From the NCBI GenBank assembly GCA_036435485.1, contig CM071595.1, forward strand, positions 3,472,001-3,536,000: a DNA stretch of 64,000 nt, given 5' to 3'. The notes under the pieces are model-generated. The model was not told the origin of the DNA. It saw only the letters and a program-made list of their open reading frames with translations, and did no database searches. This document shows, one piece after another, positions 24,716-35,377 of this stretch (position 1 is its first letter; every line of letters begins with the position of its first letter). This DNA comes from Saposhnikovia divaricata. Its lineage: Eukaryota; Streptophyta; Magnoliopsida; Apiales; Apiaceae. Position numbers and translations under genes: made by a program.

Positions 24716-26745
24716 TGCTTGTGTAATTGGATAATCTGGTTACATATGATATAAACGATCTGTTATGTTTGATAAGAACTGTGTTTTTCTTCCCGAGAAC
24801 CATTCTGCATGAAATCACGATCTACATGCTTTCATTTTTTCTTTTGTTTTGCTGCATTCTATGATCTGTTGGAACTTGCTATGTTTTAATAAGATTAAAA
24901 CGTGATCTAAACATCTGAAAAACCAGTCCAGAGCGTGATTTTCAGTTCATGCATAGCTTTTACGTAAGTATATATATACATACGTGTTCTTACAAAACTG
25001 AAACTAGGTTTAAATCTTTAAACGTTCCAGAATCTGTGATACGTGATTGATATGAACTGCAAATGTAATCATAGGTCTGTATAATTAGTTTGGAAACGAA
25101 ACAATAAGCTTATATGAAGAACACGATGAACTGAAACCCAGAAATATGCTACAGTAGTTTTTGTACAGCAGACACGCATACACAGGATGCGTATCGTGGT
25201 TAAATGAATTTATGCTTGTTAACGTGACTTGGACATGCGTTACAATCAAGTTCTGTATAAATCACAAAGATATTCTGCTAGGGTTTGCATGATTTATTTT
25301 AACCTAGCATAATAAATTATAAATAAAAAAAATTAATTAGTAATTTTGATTACTAGATTAATATTTAATTAAAGTGCGTTAATTTTATTATTTATGATTT
25401 GATCATATTTAATTTATGTTATATAAAATTGTGATTATACAATATGTGTTGCTTTTAACTGCTATGTGAGCATGATGCATGGTTATGGCCCCAAGACCTA
25501 GTTTTCAATTTATTTTATTAATTTTAATTTATGGTTTGTAATGATTAAATACGACTTGCTTGTCGTTTTTCTTTTTGTAATTATTTTATCTCGAATGCAA
25601 CTCGAGTTCTTTTGTAAAATGTTTCAAGAGGAGCTTGGAGGCAATCAAGGCAGCTTTGGAAGCGCAGCAAGAGATTATGTAATAATTAGTCATTACCACC
25701 ATAGATTGACCATGATTTTTCCATTAGCTTGGAAAAATCGCATTGGATTGGGCCATAACCATAGCATATTAATTTATGTGATGCACTTTACATATGATGC
25801 ATGTGTAGAGTAGAAAAATGTATGCATGTTTTAATTAGATTAATGATGTATGCATGTATTAGATACGTCACCCATACCATGCTTGCCATGCTAAACAAGA
25901 TAAAATCTGTAACGATTCGAGATTTTAAAATGAACAAACGATCATGAGATTTTTGTGTTTATGAAACACGGAATTAAATACAAATTTTCAATTATTTAGA
26001 TATGGGGAGATTTTGTCAAAAATGGGTTTTACCTGTAAGGAAGTTGGGTATTAAGTGAGGCCACTTGTGACTCCTCCAACAACCTGGAAATCAAACTATT
26101 GATGAATATTGATTTGAAGTATTTAATTCAAGGAAAAATTGGGAATCTCTTTATGATGGGATCATGGTCGTTTTAAGTCAAAACCCCTTAACAAAATATT
26201 AAGTTTTAATCGGATGCTTTTCAATGAATGAACACTCATTGAATCCTAGATCGATAAGGGGAATGACTGCCAGTGGCAGGGGACTCCTGTCTATCGTGGT
26301 GAGATGTGACGAATATAAGCGGTTATATTCGATCGTTGTATCATTGGGTTTAACTTAACTGAGTCGTCATAATAAGGTGAAAATAAACGGTTATATTCAA
26401 TTATTATGAACTTAGAAGCATAGAGTTTGGTTCAAAATCTATTAGATAGACAAGAACAATTGTTGTTCACCAAACTATCCAAGAATTATATATGATATAA
26501 TTGACAACTATTGTCTACCTAAATAATCATGTTTTAAGGACTACCAGTGGTTGACTTAGGATATGACGAAATATGGATCTTGGCACACTAGAAAGATTTA
26601 TGGGATATTCTTTCCGATTTAATAGTAAGGGCTATTAATTTGATAAAAATAGTGGGAGATATATTATGAATATGTCATAATCACTTGAACATAATTAATG
26701 TAACAATCTAACTCATCTTATGCATTTTATCATTGTAGAAAACAA
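24716..26745 (+). other. Untranslated leader of element A
   Basis: About 2 kb between primer-binding site and gag with no convincing ORF; AT-rich with stops in all frames. Long leaders are usual in Angela/BARE-type elements. The 90-codon open frame at 25541 shows no recognisable domain. Confidence 0.75.
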
Positions 26746-27585
26746 ATGGCACAAAATACAAACAATACTTTCTCTGTGCGATCAGTCCTTGAGAAGGACA
26801 AGCTGACAGGATCGAACTTCCTTGACTGGTCTAGGAATTTGAGAATTGTTCTCATGCAGGAAAAGAAATCTTATGTGATTGATATTCCTCCACCGGCAGC
26901 CCCTGCTAACAATGCCACTGCTGCTCAACGAAATGCTTATCAGAAGCATATTGATGATGCAACTGATGTGGTTTGTCTTATGCTTGCTACTATGGATGCT
27001 GAGCTTCAGAAGCAGCATTTTGATATGAATGCTTATACTATGTTTGAACATCTTTCAACGATGTTTCAATCACATGCTCGTGTTGAAAAGTTCAACACAA
27101 GCAAAGCACTCTTCTCGTGCAAGCAGGGCAATGGACCAGTCGGACCACATGTTCTAAAGATGATTGGGTATTGTGATTACCTTGCTCGTTTGGGTTTCCC
27201 GCTTCAGTGAGAGGCTCAAGTCGATATAATCTTGCAATCTTTGAACAACGACTATGCTCAGTTCATAATGACTTCTAATATGAATGAGCAAGATAAGACT
27301 CCTATGGAATTGTTGGCCATGCTGAGGACCACTGAAGCAAATATGGTCAAGGCACCTGAGAAAGCTCCCATAATGATGGTGGGCAAGAAAGGTGCTAAGG
27401 GAAAGGGGAAATGGAAGGGCAAGAAAAAGGTTACACCAAAAGATCTTAGTCCTTCTAAGCCCTCTTTCAAAAAGGCTAAAAAGCCTAAAGGAGATGTCGC
27501 AAAGGCTGACAAAGGTGATTGTCACTACTGTCACAAGCCTGTCACTGGAAGAGAAACTGTCATGCTTACTTGGAGGATCTGAAGA
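26746..27585 (+). pseudogene. gag: gag of element A (broken)
   Basis: Encodes the capsid-like Gag that would package the element's RNA. It starts at an ATG 11 bases after CATTGTAG and opens MAQNTNNTFSVRSVLEKDKL, followed by the TGSNFLDWSRNLRIVL stretch typical of copia Gag (UBN2-type). An in-frame TGA at 27208-27210 ends it after 154 codons. The same frame then continues as recognisable Gag, including a basic lysine-rich stretch (codons around 27380-27500), into the zinc knuckle. The knuckle starts CHYCHK near 27520 but is broken by loss of one base near 27541, after which the coding signal moves to another frame. The TGA is one C-to-T change from an arginine codon. Confidence 0.88.
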
Positions 27586-27962
27586 AATTGAAGGGTGTTC
27601 AGATTTCTGGATCAGATTTTTATGTTATAAAAGTCAATCTGTCTATTTCTACATCTTGGGTATTGGATACTGGATGTGCTTCTCACATTTGTATAAATGT
27701 TCAGGAACTGCAGAGAAGTAGGACTTTGGCTAAGGGAGAAGTGGACCTACGAGTAGGCAATGGAGCAAGAGTTGCTGCTTTAGCCGTAGGAACTTATTAT
27801 TTATCTTTGCCCTCTAGGCTTGTTTTAGAACTTGAAAACTGTTTTTACGTGCCTGCGATTCGCAGAAACATTATTTCTGTTTCTTGTTTGGACAAGAAAG
27901 GTTTTTTGTTTATAATAAAGAACAATAGTTGCTCTTTTGCTTTGAATGATTTAACCTATGGT
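27543..27962 (+). pseudogene. Aspartic protease region of element A (broken)
   Basis: Continues from the end of the zinc knuckle in a shifted frame. It contains the active-site motif LDTGCASHI (near 27665), the protease that would cut Gag-Pol. It continues with VGNGARVAALAVGTYYLSLP and the NIISVSCLDKKGF segment that normally leads to the pre-integrase domain. The frame is cut at 27962 by the hAT-like MITE, and what follows in that frame is MITE sequence. Confidence 0.85.
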
Positions 27963-28721
27963 TAGGGCTGAGCAAAACCGATCCGAACCCGAAAAACCGA
28001 ACCGAAATATGTAATTTTGGTTCGGTTCGGTTCCAAATATTTTGAAATTCCGGATATTCGGTTTTTTCTGTTTTAACCGAAATAAATTTCGGACCGGTTC
28101 GGTTTTTTTAAACAAATTTCGGTCCAAAACCGAAATACCCGAATTGTAATAAACATATATTTACATTAAATTTTATATGTTTTATATTGAAATGGGCGTG
28201 ATCAGGTAGCACATGATTAAAGGCTTTTGCACAAGAAAAGAGAAATAGTTGTACCCTATATTTAATATTATATACTCCAATACTCCATCAAGTTAAAGAA
28301 TGGTCCTCATTTCTGCAATTTGACTTTGACTACTGTCATAGTCCAGATCTCAGAAGACAAAATTATACATACACATGTGTATATGTATATACTACAGGAA
28401 GTCTTGAATCTCTCCCTCTTAAAATTCCGGGTACCTTTAATGATTTAATGTTGTTATTACATTTGAAAATACTGGTATTGCAGACTAGCAGGTGATTTAA
28501 TTTATGGATAAATAGATTATGGAAATATTTTTTCTAGGCTCTAGCTACAAATTTCGGTTTTTATGGATAGAACCGAATAGACCGAATTATTTCGGTTCGG
28601 GTTCGGTTCGGTTCCTATGCTTATTCGGTTCGGTTCGGTTCCACGGAAAATGCTTGTTCGGATTTTCGGTTTTTTCGGTTCGGTTCGGTTTTGGACCGAA
28701 TTATCCGAATGCTCAGCCCTA
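27963..28721. mobile_element. hAT-like MITE (non-autonomous DNA transposon) inside element A
   Basis: 759 bp with 12-bp terminal inverted repeats TAGGGCTGAGCA and a perfect 8-bp target duplication CCTATGGT (27955-27962 and 28722-28729). This size of duplication and TIR form fit the hAT superfamily. The outer ~180 bp on each side are packed with TTCGG/CCGAA pentamers in both orientations (GGTTCGGTTCGGTT runs), so the ends can fold on each other. The middle, about 28146-28547, is AT-rich and non-coding. No transposase is present, so it would move using one encoded elsewhere. Removing it and one duplication restores a continuous reading frame of element A (GATTTAACCTATGGTGTTGC), which proves it inserted after element A. 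Confidence 0.92.
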
Positions 28722-28729
28722 CCTATGGT

Positions 28730-29560
28730 GTTGCGCATTTATTTAATGGTTTATATGTTCTTGATTTAGATAATCCTGTCTGTAACATAGAAAACAAACG
28801 ACTTAAAGTTAATGACTCAAATCAAACATACCTCTAGCATTGTCGTCTAGGCCATATAAATGAGAAACGCATATCCAAATTACATAAGGATGGATACTTG
28901 GATAAGTTTGATTTTGAATCATACGAAAAATGCGAATCTTGTTTGCTTGGTAAGATGACTAAAGCCCCTTTTACTGGTAAGGGTCAAAGGGCCACTGAAC
29001 GTTTGGAGCTAATAAATAGTGATGTATGTGGCCCAATGCGTGTGATGGCTAGAGGAGGCTACTACTACTTCATAACATTTACTGATGACTTCAGTAGATA
29101 TGGATATGTATATCTTATGAAGAATAAATCCGATTCTTTTGAAAAATTCAAAGAATACAAGGCTGAAGTAGAGAAGCAAATAGGCGAAGGTGCAAGTATT
29201 AAAATCTTACGATCCGATCGTGGGGGTGAATACTTAAGCACCGAATTTAAAGAGTATTTAAAAGAGTGTGGTATTGTATCACAACTCACTCCGCCAGGTA
29301 CACCTCAATGGAATGGAGTTTCAGAGAGGAGAAATCGTACCTTGTTGGACATGGTACGATCGATGATGAGTCATGCAGATCTACCAATAAGTTTCTGGGG
29401 TTATGCTCTAGAAATAGGGGCTTTCACACTTAACCGTGTTCCAACCAAGAAGGTTCAAAAGACTCCATATGAGATGTGGGAGGAGAAACGGTCAGGCATG
29501 AACTTTATGAAAGTTTGGGGATGCAAGGCGTTTGAAAATGTCAAGTATTTGACAAGCTTG
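28730..29560 (+). pseudogene. Pre-integrase and integrase core of element A (broken)
   Basis: Integrase would insert the cDNA. The frame resumes after the MITE. An in-frame TAG at 28835-28837 interrupts the pre-integrase zinc domain just before HCRLGHINEKR, where a tryptophan is normal (TGG to TAG). The rest of the zinc domain follows with CESCLLGK. The catalytic residues are present: the first Asp in INSDVCGPM (near 29021), the second in LRSDRGGEY (near 29216) and the Glu in WNGVSERRN (near 29324), giving DD35E spacing. Near 29555-29565 the reading frame shifts, and the integrase C-terminal part continues in the frame of the RT. Confidence 0.9.
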
Positions 29561-29564
29561 GACC

Positions 29565-30553
29565 TAAATCCGAAGAGTGCAATTTTGTGGGATACCCTAA
29601 AGAAACAAAGGCGTATTATTTTTATAGTCCTTCTGAGCAGAAAGTGTTCATTGCTCGAGATGCTGTCTTCATGGAAAGAGATTTTGTTTCCAAAAGAAAC
29701 AGTGGGAGGACTATAGATCTCGATGAAGATCGAGAACCACAAAATAGCATTGAACCTGAGGTGGAACAAGAGCAGAATAATGATAATGCTCAAGAAACAT
29801 AGGTTGTTCGTAGATCTGGTAGAATTCGCCATGAGCCAGAGAGATATGGATTTCTTTTGACTCAATGTGGGGATTTGATGCTCATAGATGAAGATGAGCC
29901 TCTCACATATCAAGATGCTATGAACAGTCCAGACTCTAAGAGATGGCTTGAAGCCATGAAATCCGAGATGGATTCCATGTACGAAAACCAAGTTTGGGAT
30001 TTGGTTGACCCACCTGAAGGGGTAAAACCTGTAGGGTGCAAATGGATTTTCAAGAAGAAAACTGACATGGAAGGAAATGTTCAGACCTATAAAGCAAGAC
30101 TGGTTGCGAAAGGGTTCAAACAAATTCATGGTATTGACTATGATGAAACTTTCTCACCAGTTGCAATGGTCAAGTCCATACGGATTTTGCTTGCAATTGC
30201 AGCATTCCATGATTACGAAATATGGCAAATGGATGTCAAAACAGCTTTCCTTAATGGGAGCCTTGAAGAGGATGTGTACATGACACAACCTGAAGGTTTT
30301 GTCGATCCAAGGAAAGTTGGCAAGGTATGTAAATTACGTCGATCCATTTACGGATTGAAGCAAGCCTCTAGGAGATGGAATATTCGTTTTGATGAAACAA
30401 TCAAGGAGTATGGCTTTATTCAAAACGAAGATGAACCTTGTGTTTACAAGAAGGTTAGTGGGAGCCATGTGGCATTCATAGTACTGTATGTTGATGACAT
30501 ACTACTAATGGGGAATGACATACCTTCTCTAAAGGCTGTTAGGACTTGGTTAG
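29565..30553 (+). pseudogene. Integrase C-terminus and reverse transcriptase (5' part) of element A
   Basis: Begins in the frame shifted relative to the integrase core (NFVGYPKETKAYYFYSPSEQ). A TAG at 29800-29802 interrupts the linker before RRSGRIRHEPERYGFL. RT then runs with the copia motifs VGCKWIFKKK, ARLVAKGF, IDYDETFSPVA, QMDVKTAFLNG and the catalytic YVDD at 30487-30498. The RT ends abruptly after KAVRTWL at 30553, where element B is inserted within the GTTAG target site. The remainder of RT lies almost 29 kb downstream. Confidence 0.92.
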
Positions 30554-31018
30554 TGTTAGGTCCGATAAGATTGTAGAAGGGGGGGTTGAATACAATCTAT
30601 ACCATTTTCTCAAAATTTATTCGTTAAATAATTTTCACTTAAATGAATATTTTTGTGCGGAATAATATAACACAAATTTCAAGTTGAATATAGCAATATA
30701 TTAACTTGATGGGTGTTACAAAATCAGTCCAAATGATTATCAAGTAATTAATAACTAATTAGAAAATTCAACATGAACTTTGCTAATTTAGTTAATAAAA
30801 TCAAGATATCAATTTGTGAACTAGGAAACTTAATTCGCTAGTAGTACAAGAATCACAAGTAAACAAGTTCCAATGGATAGGATATTACAACTGAGATGAA
30901 CTTGAATTTACAGAATTAAATTTGAAGGTGTTCTTGAGCTTGAGAGAGAGAGAAAATAGCTGCTGTGTGTATTTTTCTTGTTTAGCTCGACTGGTTTTTT
31001 TCCTTCTGCATTCTTCTG

Positions 31019-31027
31019 CCTTATATA
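31019..31027 (-). promoter_or_regulatory. TATA box in 3' LTR of element B
   Basis: Minus-strand TATATAAGG, followed by an initiation-friendly stretch. Same motif in the 5' LTR. Confidence 0.5.
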
Positions 31028-31200
31028 CACAGCCATAGTCATATTACTTGATTTAAACTGATATGACAATCATTTTACATTAATATGACAATCGGTATGA
31101 CTATCAAATCAATGTAATATGACTGTCCAGCTTAAATATGACTTTCGGTATAACTTATCAAGTCAATATAACATTCGGTATAACTTACCATATGAATGAA

Positions 31201-31272
31201 ATATGACTATCTCCTTTGAACTGTATATGACTATCTCCTTTGAACTGAATATGACTATCTCCTTTAAAAACT
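31201..31272. repeat. Three 24-bp tandem repeats in LTR of element B
   Basis: Three copies of a 24-bp unit beginning ATATGACTATCTCCTTTGAA; the third is slightly changed. Upstream of the TATA box in element polarity (U3). Also present in the other LTR at 58758-58829. Confidence 0.85.
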
Positions 31273-31926
31273 GAATGACTATCGGTATAACTATCAGTTT
31301 GATAGTTATATCATCATATTTTTCAGTTTATAATTAATTAAATGACTTATTAAAAATCATTTAACTAATTAATCCTTTTTCATATTAATTCTTATTTAAT
31401 TAATCTAATAATCACTTTAACAAATATATTAATTCTGATAGAATTAATTTATTTATTAACTTAATTACTTGACTTAATCAATTAAAATAGAATTAATATA
31501 AATTCTTTAATAGTCAATACTCCTCTGAAAACCACGTAATTATGATAAGGAACATACACTGGCATGATGTTGACGTTCGATGTACTGTCTGGTTCATGAA
31601 CGACTAACTCCAATCTCTGTTCTTCATCGTGACTTTTAACACTGTGGTCTTTTTATACTCTTCACTCTCATCAATCATTCGGTACTGAAATTGTTTCTTG
31701 TCACTAATAGAAATCTCTGTCTTCTTAAATGAATCCACTTGTTTCAATGCTACCTTGAGGCCTGATCAGATATCTGAATCTTCTTCCAGTGTAAAACATC
31801 AAAACTATAGATTGACTTGTCATCTTTTGAGATTCCTGTGACAGTTGATATTATTTACTTATTACAATCTAGTTTAATTGGATTAGGATCCTCGAACTAC
31901 AAATAGGCTGAGTCATATGCCTTTCA

Positions 31927-31941
31927 ATCTCCCCCTATTTG
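31927..31941 (-). other. Polypurine tract of element B
   Basis: Minus strand CAAATAGGGGGAGAT directly next to the 3' LTR; primes plus-strand DNA synthesis. Confidence 0.85.
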
Positions 31942-32183
31942 TTTGTTATACAATAACAAGCAAATACCTAGAGGATTCTTCAACTAATCCCAATTAAACA
32001 AGTAAAAGAAAACACTTTAAATGCTAAGTAAATAATGTAAAAGTTCTGGTTTATATTAACATTATCCAGATTCAAACAGAAAAGATAAATACAAGATAGA
32101 TGATCCTCTAGACTGATCATATAAGACAATTATCCTATCTTGTTCTATCAAGGCTCTAATGATATAACTTGTAGAGCTAATCT

Positions 32184-32942
32184 TCATTCACTACTTTCTT
32201 CCTCATTGATTTCTCCTTCTTCTTGTTCATCCATATCCGGTAGATTCTTGATCATTTCTGAATCAACAAGTAATTCCCTTCTGGATGACACATCTGTAGG
32301 ATAAACCAGTGGTATTCCAAGTTTCTTTCTCAACTCACCTTGATACTGCTTGTACTTCTTCATGTTGGTCTGAGCATAGGATCGAATATGATTTGCAGCT
32401 TCAATCTTTTCTTGTGATGCAAAACCATGATTTCGAAGAGCATATTCAACATATACCAAATGTCTGGCAAGGTGTGTATACAATTCGTCTGTCTGAAGAT
32501 TAACAGTATGAATGACTTCTCCCTTGAGAATTTTTACTTGTGGAGGGTCATTTATAACTTCAGGACCAGCTCTTTCAGCAAACTCTTGAAATTTTTCATG
32601 AAGTAGTATGTCTAGTTCAGAAGATGTTCTTACTTTTGGTCTCAACACCCAAAGCTCTGACAGAGATCTATCATAGAAGAACTGAAGCGATACTTTGTGA
32701 GATCCGAGCTTATGACATTCAACAAAGATAAGTAGCTCACCATTCTTAGGATCAGATGCAATGGTTATTCTCACAATTTCTGTCTTTAAAGCTTTCAAAT
32801 ACATATCATGTATAGGGTTCTTCTGTTTAAAGCTTTCAAAAATAGCAATCATCCGACGATCATCATAGTCGGAAGTTTGTGGTGAGTCAATTACCTTTTG
32901 AGCACGTTCCCACTTATCACCATTTTTGTACTTGATGTACAT
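32184..32942 (-). pseudogene. Extra ORF of element B, C-terminal part (252 codons)
   Basis: Third piece of the long ORF downstream of pol, in the same frame as the preceding piece and separated from it by two in-frame TAG codons, one near 33078 and one near 32998. Sequence between them reads as ordinary coding (MREERLKKTLEQLAHNERLQ and on), so this is one broken ORF. It holds a mixed alpha/beta-looking segment (RMIAIFESFKQKNPIHDMYL, ELLIFVECHKLGSHKVSLQF), a region rich in charged helix formers and a very acidic tail (DMDEQEEGEINEEESSE). I see no transmembrane segment, signal peptide or known enzyme motif. Its function is unknown. Confidence 0.72.
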
Positions 32943-33077
32943 CTTCCTAGCTTCCAGCTTTTGAGCATGTTGCTTTTGAAGTGCTTCCTGTTCTGCCTAT
33001 TGAAGTCTTTCATTATGAGCTAATTGTTCGAGTGTCTTCTTGAGTCTCTCTTCTCTCATAGCCAGATTAGCTTCATT

Positions 33078-34478
33078 CTATTCGAGTTCTTTGTTTGCTT
33101 CAAAATTCATTTGTTGTGTTTCAACAGAATCAGGAATTATTTGCTCTTCATCATCCCAAAAACTGAGATCTGGTTCATCAAATTCTTCACCAACATCAGG
33201 AAACTGTAAGTCAGCAAACAGATCAATATCAGGTTCACCTGTATAGTAAAAACCTTCTACATCATCATCTTCCTGTTCTGCTGCTTGATGAGTTGTCTTC
33301 TTCCCTTCACTCCTATCTTCAATTTTCTCTTTACTTGCACTTCCTCCCCCTCTAGATTTCTCCCCCTTAGTTGAGGAATCCTCTACAGTCTTATGACTTG
33401 TACCAGCTCCAGGGTCACTTCCATCACTACCTCCAAAGAATTTCTTCTCTTCTGCTGTAAATGAGTGAGTTCTGCTGATGATATTATATAAGTGTCTCAA
33501 CCCCTTTGCTTGATGATCACTTTGCTTTTCAATCTGACTGAGACGATGTTCAGTGGTTAAGTGATTCTCATTTACGTTATTCTGAAGATCTTCAATCTGA
33601 TTAGCCATAGATGATATAATAAGATCTTGAGCCACTGTGATATCTCCAGAATCTTCAACTGCTTGTCGTTGAGAGAGTTTAAGTGCACTGATTTTGTTGT
33701 TGAAGATAGTTCTCATGTTGTCCATATCAAACCTCAAGTTTTTGTTGTCCTCTTCAGCTTGAGCAAGACTTTCTTTCATTTGATTGAGTTGAGCAATGAG
33801 AGATAAAGTGTATGTGTCATTGTGTGCTCTTACCTCAATAGCTCTCTGAGTATCACTCACCTCACGTGCTAGTGTTTCACTCAGATTTGAAGTAATTCTC
33901 ACATCACTCCTCTCATAATCCTGAGCTGCATCCATTGTACCTGCACTAGAGATCACCCTAGCCTCCTCTTGGAAGGTCAGTGGTGGTGCAATGGGATTTC
34001 GCAAATCCCGATCAACCTGTGAAGGTTCTTCTGCCGTAATAATGGCAGGCACTGTAACTTGCTCCACTTGCATAACAATGTTTTCAGCTTCATGTGCGAA
34101 AATATCTACCCCCATTGTGAGTAACAAGGGTGAACTTGAAGGAATGAATGGGTTTAAGATTGCCTTTGACATGGTTTTACTTTTCTTTTGTGATGGCAAA
34201 TCTGTTTCACTCAAAATATCACTACTAGGGATAGCTCTTTTGAATGACAATTTCTTTCTACGATATTGTTTGGAGAATTTAGGATCAGTGTTTGGTGCAT
34301 TGACCTGGGATAAAGGTTGTGGATCTACAACCCCTTGGTCACTTCTCACAATCATTTGACTATCAGAAAGATATTGAGATTGTAAAGGAGTTGAGTCAAA
34401 TACCTGATCATTGACATGTACATCATCTTCATTCTGAGTATGTTGATCCACTGGAAGTTTATGTTCAAGAACATTCAA
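33078..34478 (-). pseudogene. Extra ORF of element B, middle part with coiled coil (466 codons)
   Basis: Coding continues from the N-terminal piece after a one-base frame change near 34545. Residues about 1-200 are low-complexity and polar. Residues about 215-340 (AQLNQMKESLAQAEEDNKNL onward, then SSMANQIEDLQNNVNENHLT) look like a long coiled coil. Residues about 350-420 are Ser/Gly/Lys rich (KGEKSRGGGSASKEKIEDRS). Then follows a strongly acidic stretch with aromatic residues (EDDDVEGFYYTGEPDIDLFA). The piece ends at TAG in ANKELE. Extra ORFs with coiled coils downstream of pol are known in SIRE-type elements, where they were called env-like. No membrane segment is visible here. Confidence 0.75.
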
Positions 34479-34540
34479 GGGTTCAGAATCAGGTTGAGGT
34501 ACTAGAACTTGTTCTGCTTCAGGCTGTGGAGCTTGTTGAA

Positions 34541-35377
34541 TTAAGGTATCTCAGCATCTGGCTGTGGCATGACATTTGGCAAATGTATGTATGTAGACAT
34601 ATATGGTGTTATGACTACAGGAACATGCAGCAAGACCTTAGAAGTATCCAGCCTGGTGTAGAACTTCTTGTTTGGTTTACCAGACCATTGAATTCGATCA
34701 TTTGGAAATGGAGCAGGTTGATCCTTAGGCATTAGATGATTAAAAATTAGTGTCAAAAATCGAGGATAATGACACTTAACCAGTTTACCTTTTCCAAAGT
34801 TCTTTGTAGCCTTCTTCAATCGATTTAGCAGAATAGGCCATATCAAGCTGCCAAAATTGATTCTTCTATTGTGAGCAATCGAGAAACCAATTGACTGTAA
34901 CATACCTGTGATGATAGTATTGTTACTCTTTGTAGAATTAGCAAACACCTTTGCTATGATCTCGAAGAAGATATTCCATTCTTGAACCAGATTGCTTTTG
35001 AGTGGTCGCTTAAGATTCAGTTGACCATGATAGTTGATTTTTGTGAAAAATTGAGTCAACTCATCATTTGAAGGCAATTCAGCAAATCGTTCAGTAGGAA
35101 GCCCCAGAGCAGCATTGAAGACAGATTCATCCACTGTATATGTCTTGCCATTAAAATCGAATGAAAATGATCTTTCATCTGAGACAGCTGTAGTACACAT
35201 TAATTTGATTGGACCAAATTTCATTGGAACATTTGCAGTTATAGAGTGACTACAGAGATTTTGTTCGTTTAGGAATTCTATCCAGGACTTGAACCGATCC
35301 ACTGGGCAATCCTCGGGATTAAAATATCCAATATAACTGTGATTCACAAGCTCAAAATTATTATAAGCACCAGCCAT
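34541..35377 (-). pseudogene. Extra ORF of element B, N-terminal part (278 codons)
   Basis: First piece of the extra ORF, starting at ATG 35377 (MAGAYNNFELVNHSYIGYFN). It looks globular: DRFKSWIEFLNEQNLCSHSI, then KLMCTTAVSDERSFSFDFNG, VFNAALGLPTERFAELPSND and WPILLNRLKKATKNFGKGKL. This pattern resembles the domain often labelled 'putative plant transposon protein' in plant databases; that is recognition only. It ends at a TAA produced by a frame change, and the PQPDAEIP tail is followed in another frame by more PQPEAEQ-type sequence. No zinc, protease or polymerase motif. Confidence 0.75.

Larger units (their letters stand above)
30554..31926 (-). repeat. 3' LTR of element B
   Basis: 1373 bp. 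On the minus strand it starts TGAAAGGCATATGACTCAGC and ends GGACCTAACA. Near-identical to 58111-59485. Contains three 24-bp tandem repeats at 31201-31272 and scattered TATGACTATC/GGTATAAC motifs at 31045-31320. Confidence 0.95.

Noticed and set aside
25541..25813. 90-codon ORF in the leader of element A
   Set aside because: No recognisable motif, no coding context; leaders of such elements are normally non-coding.
32184..35377. Classical envelope gene in element B
   Set aside because: No signal peptide, fusion-like or transmembrane segment is visible in any of the three pieces; it is kept as an extra ORF of unknown function.
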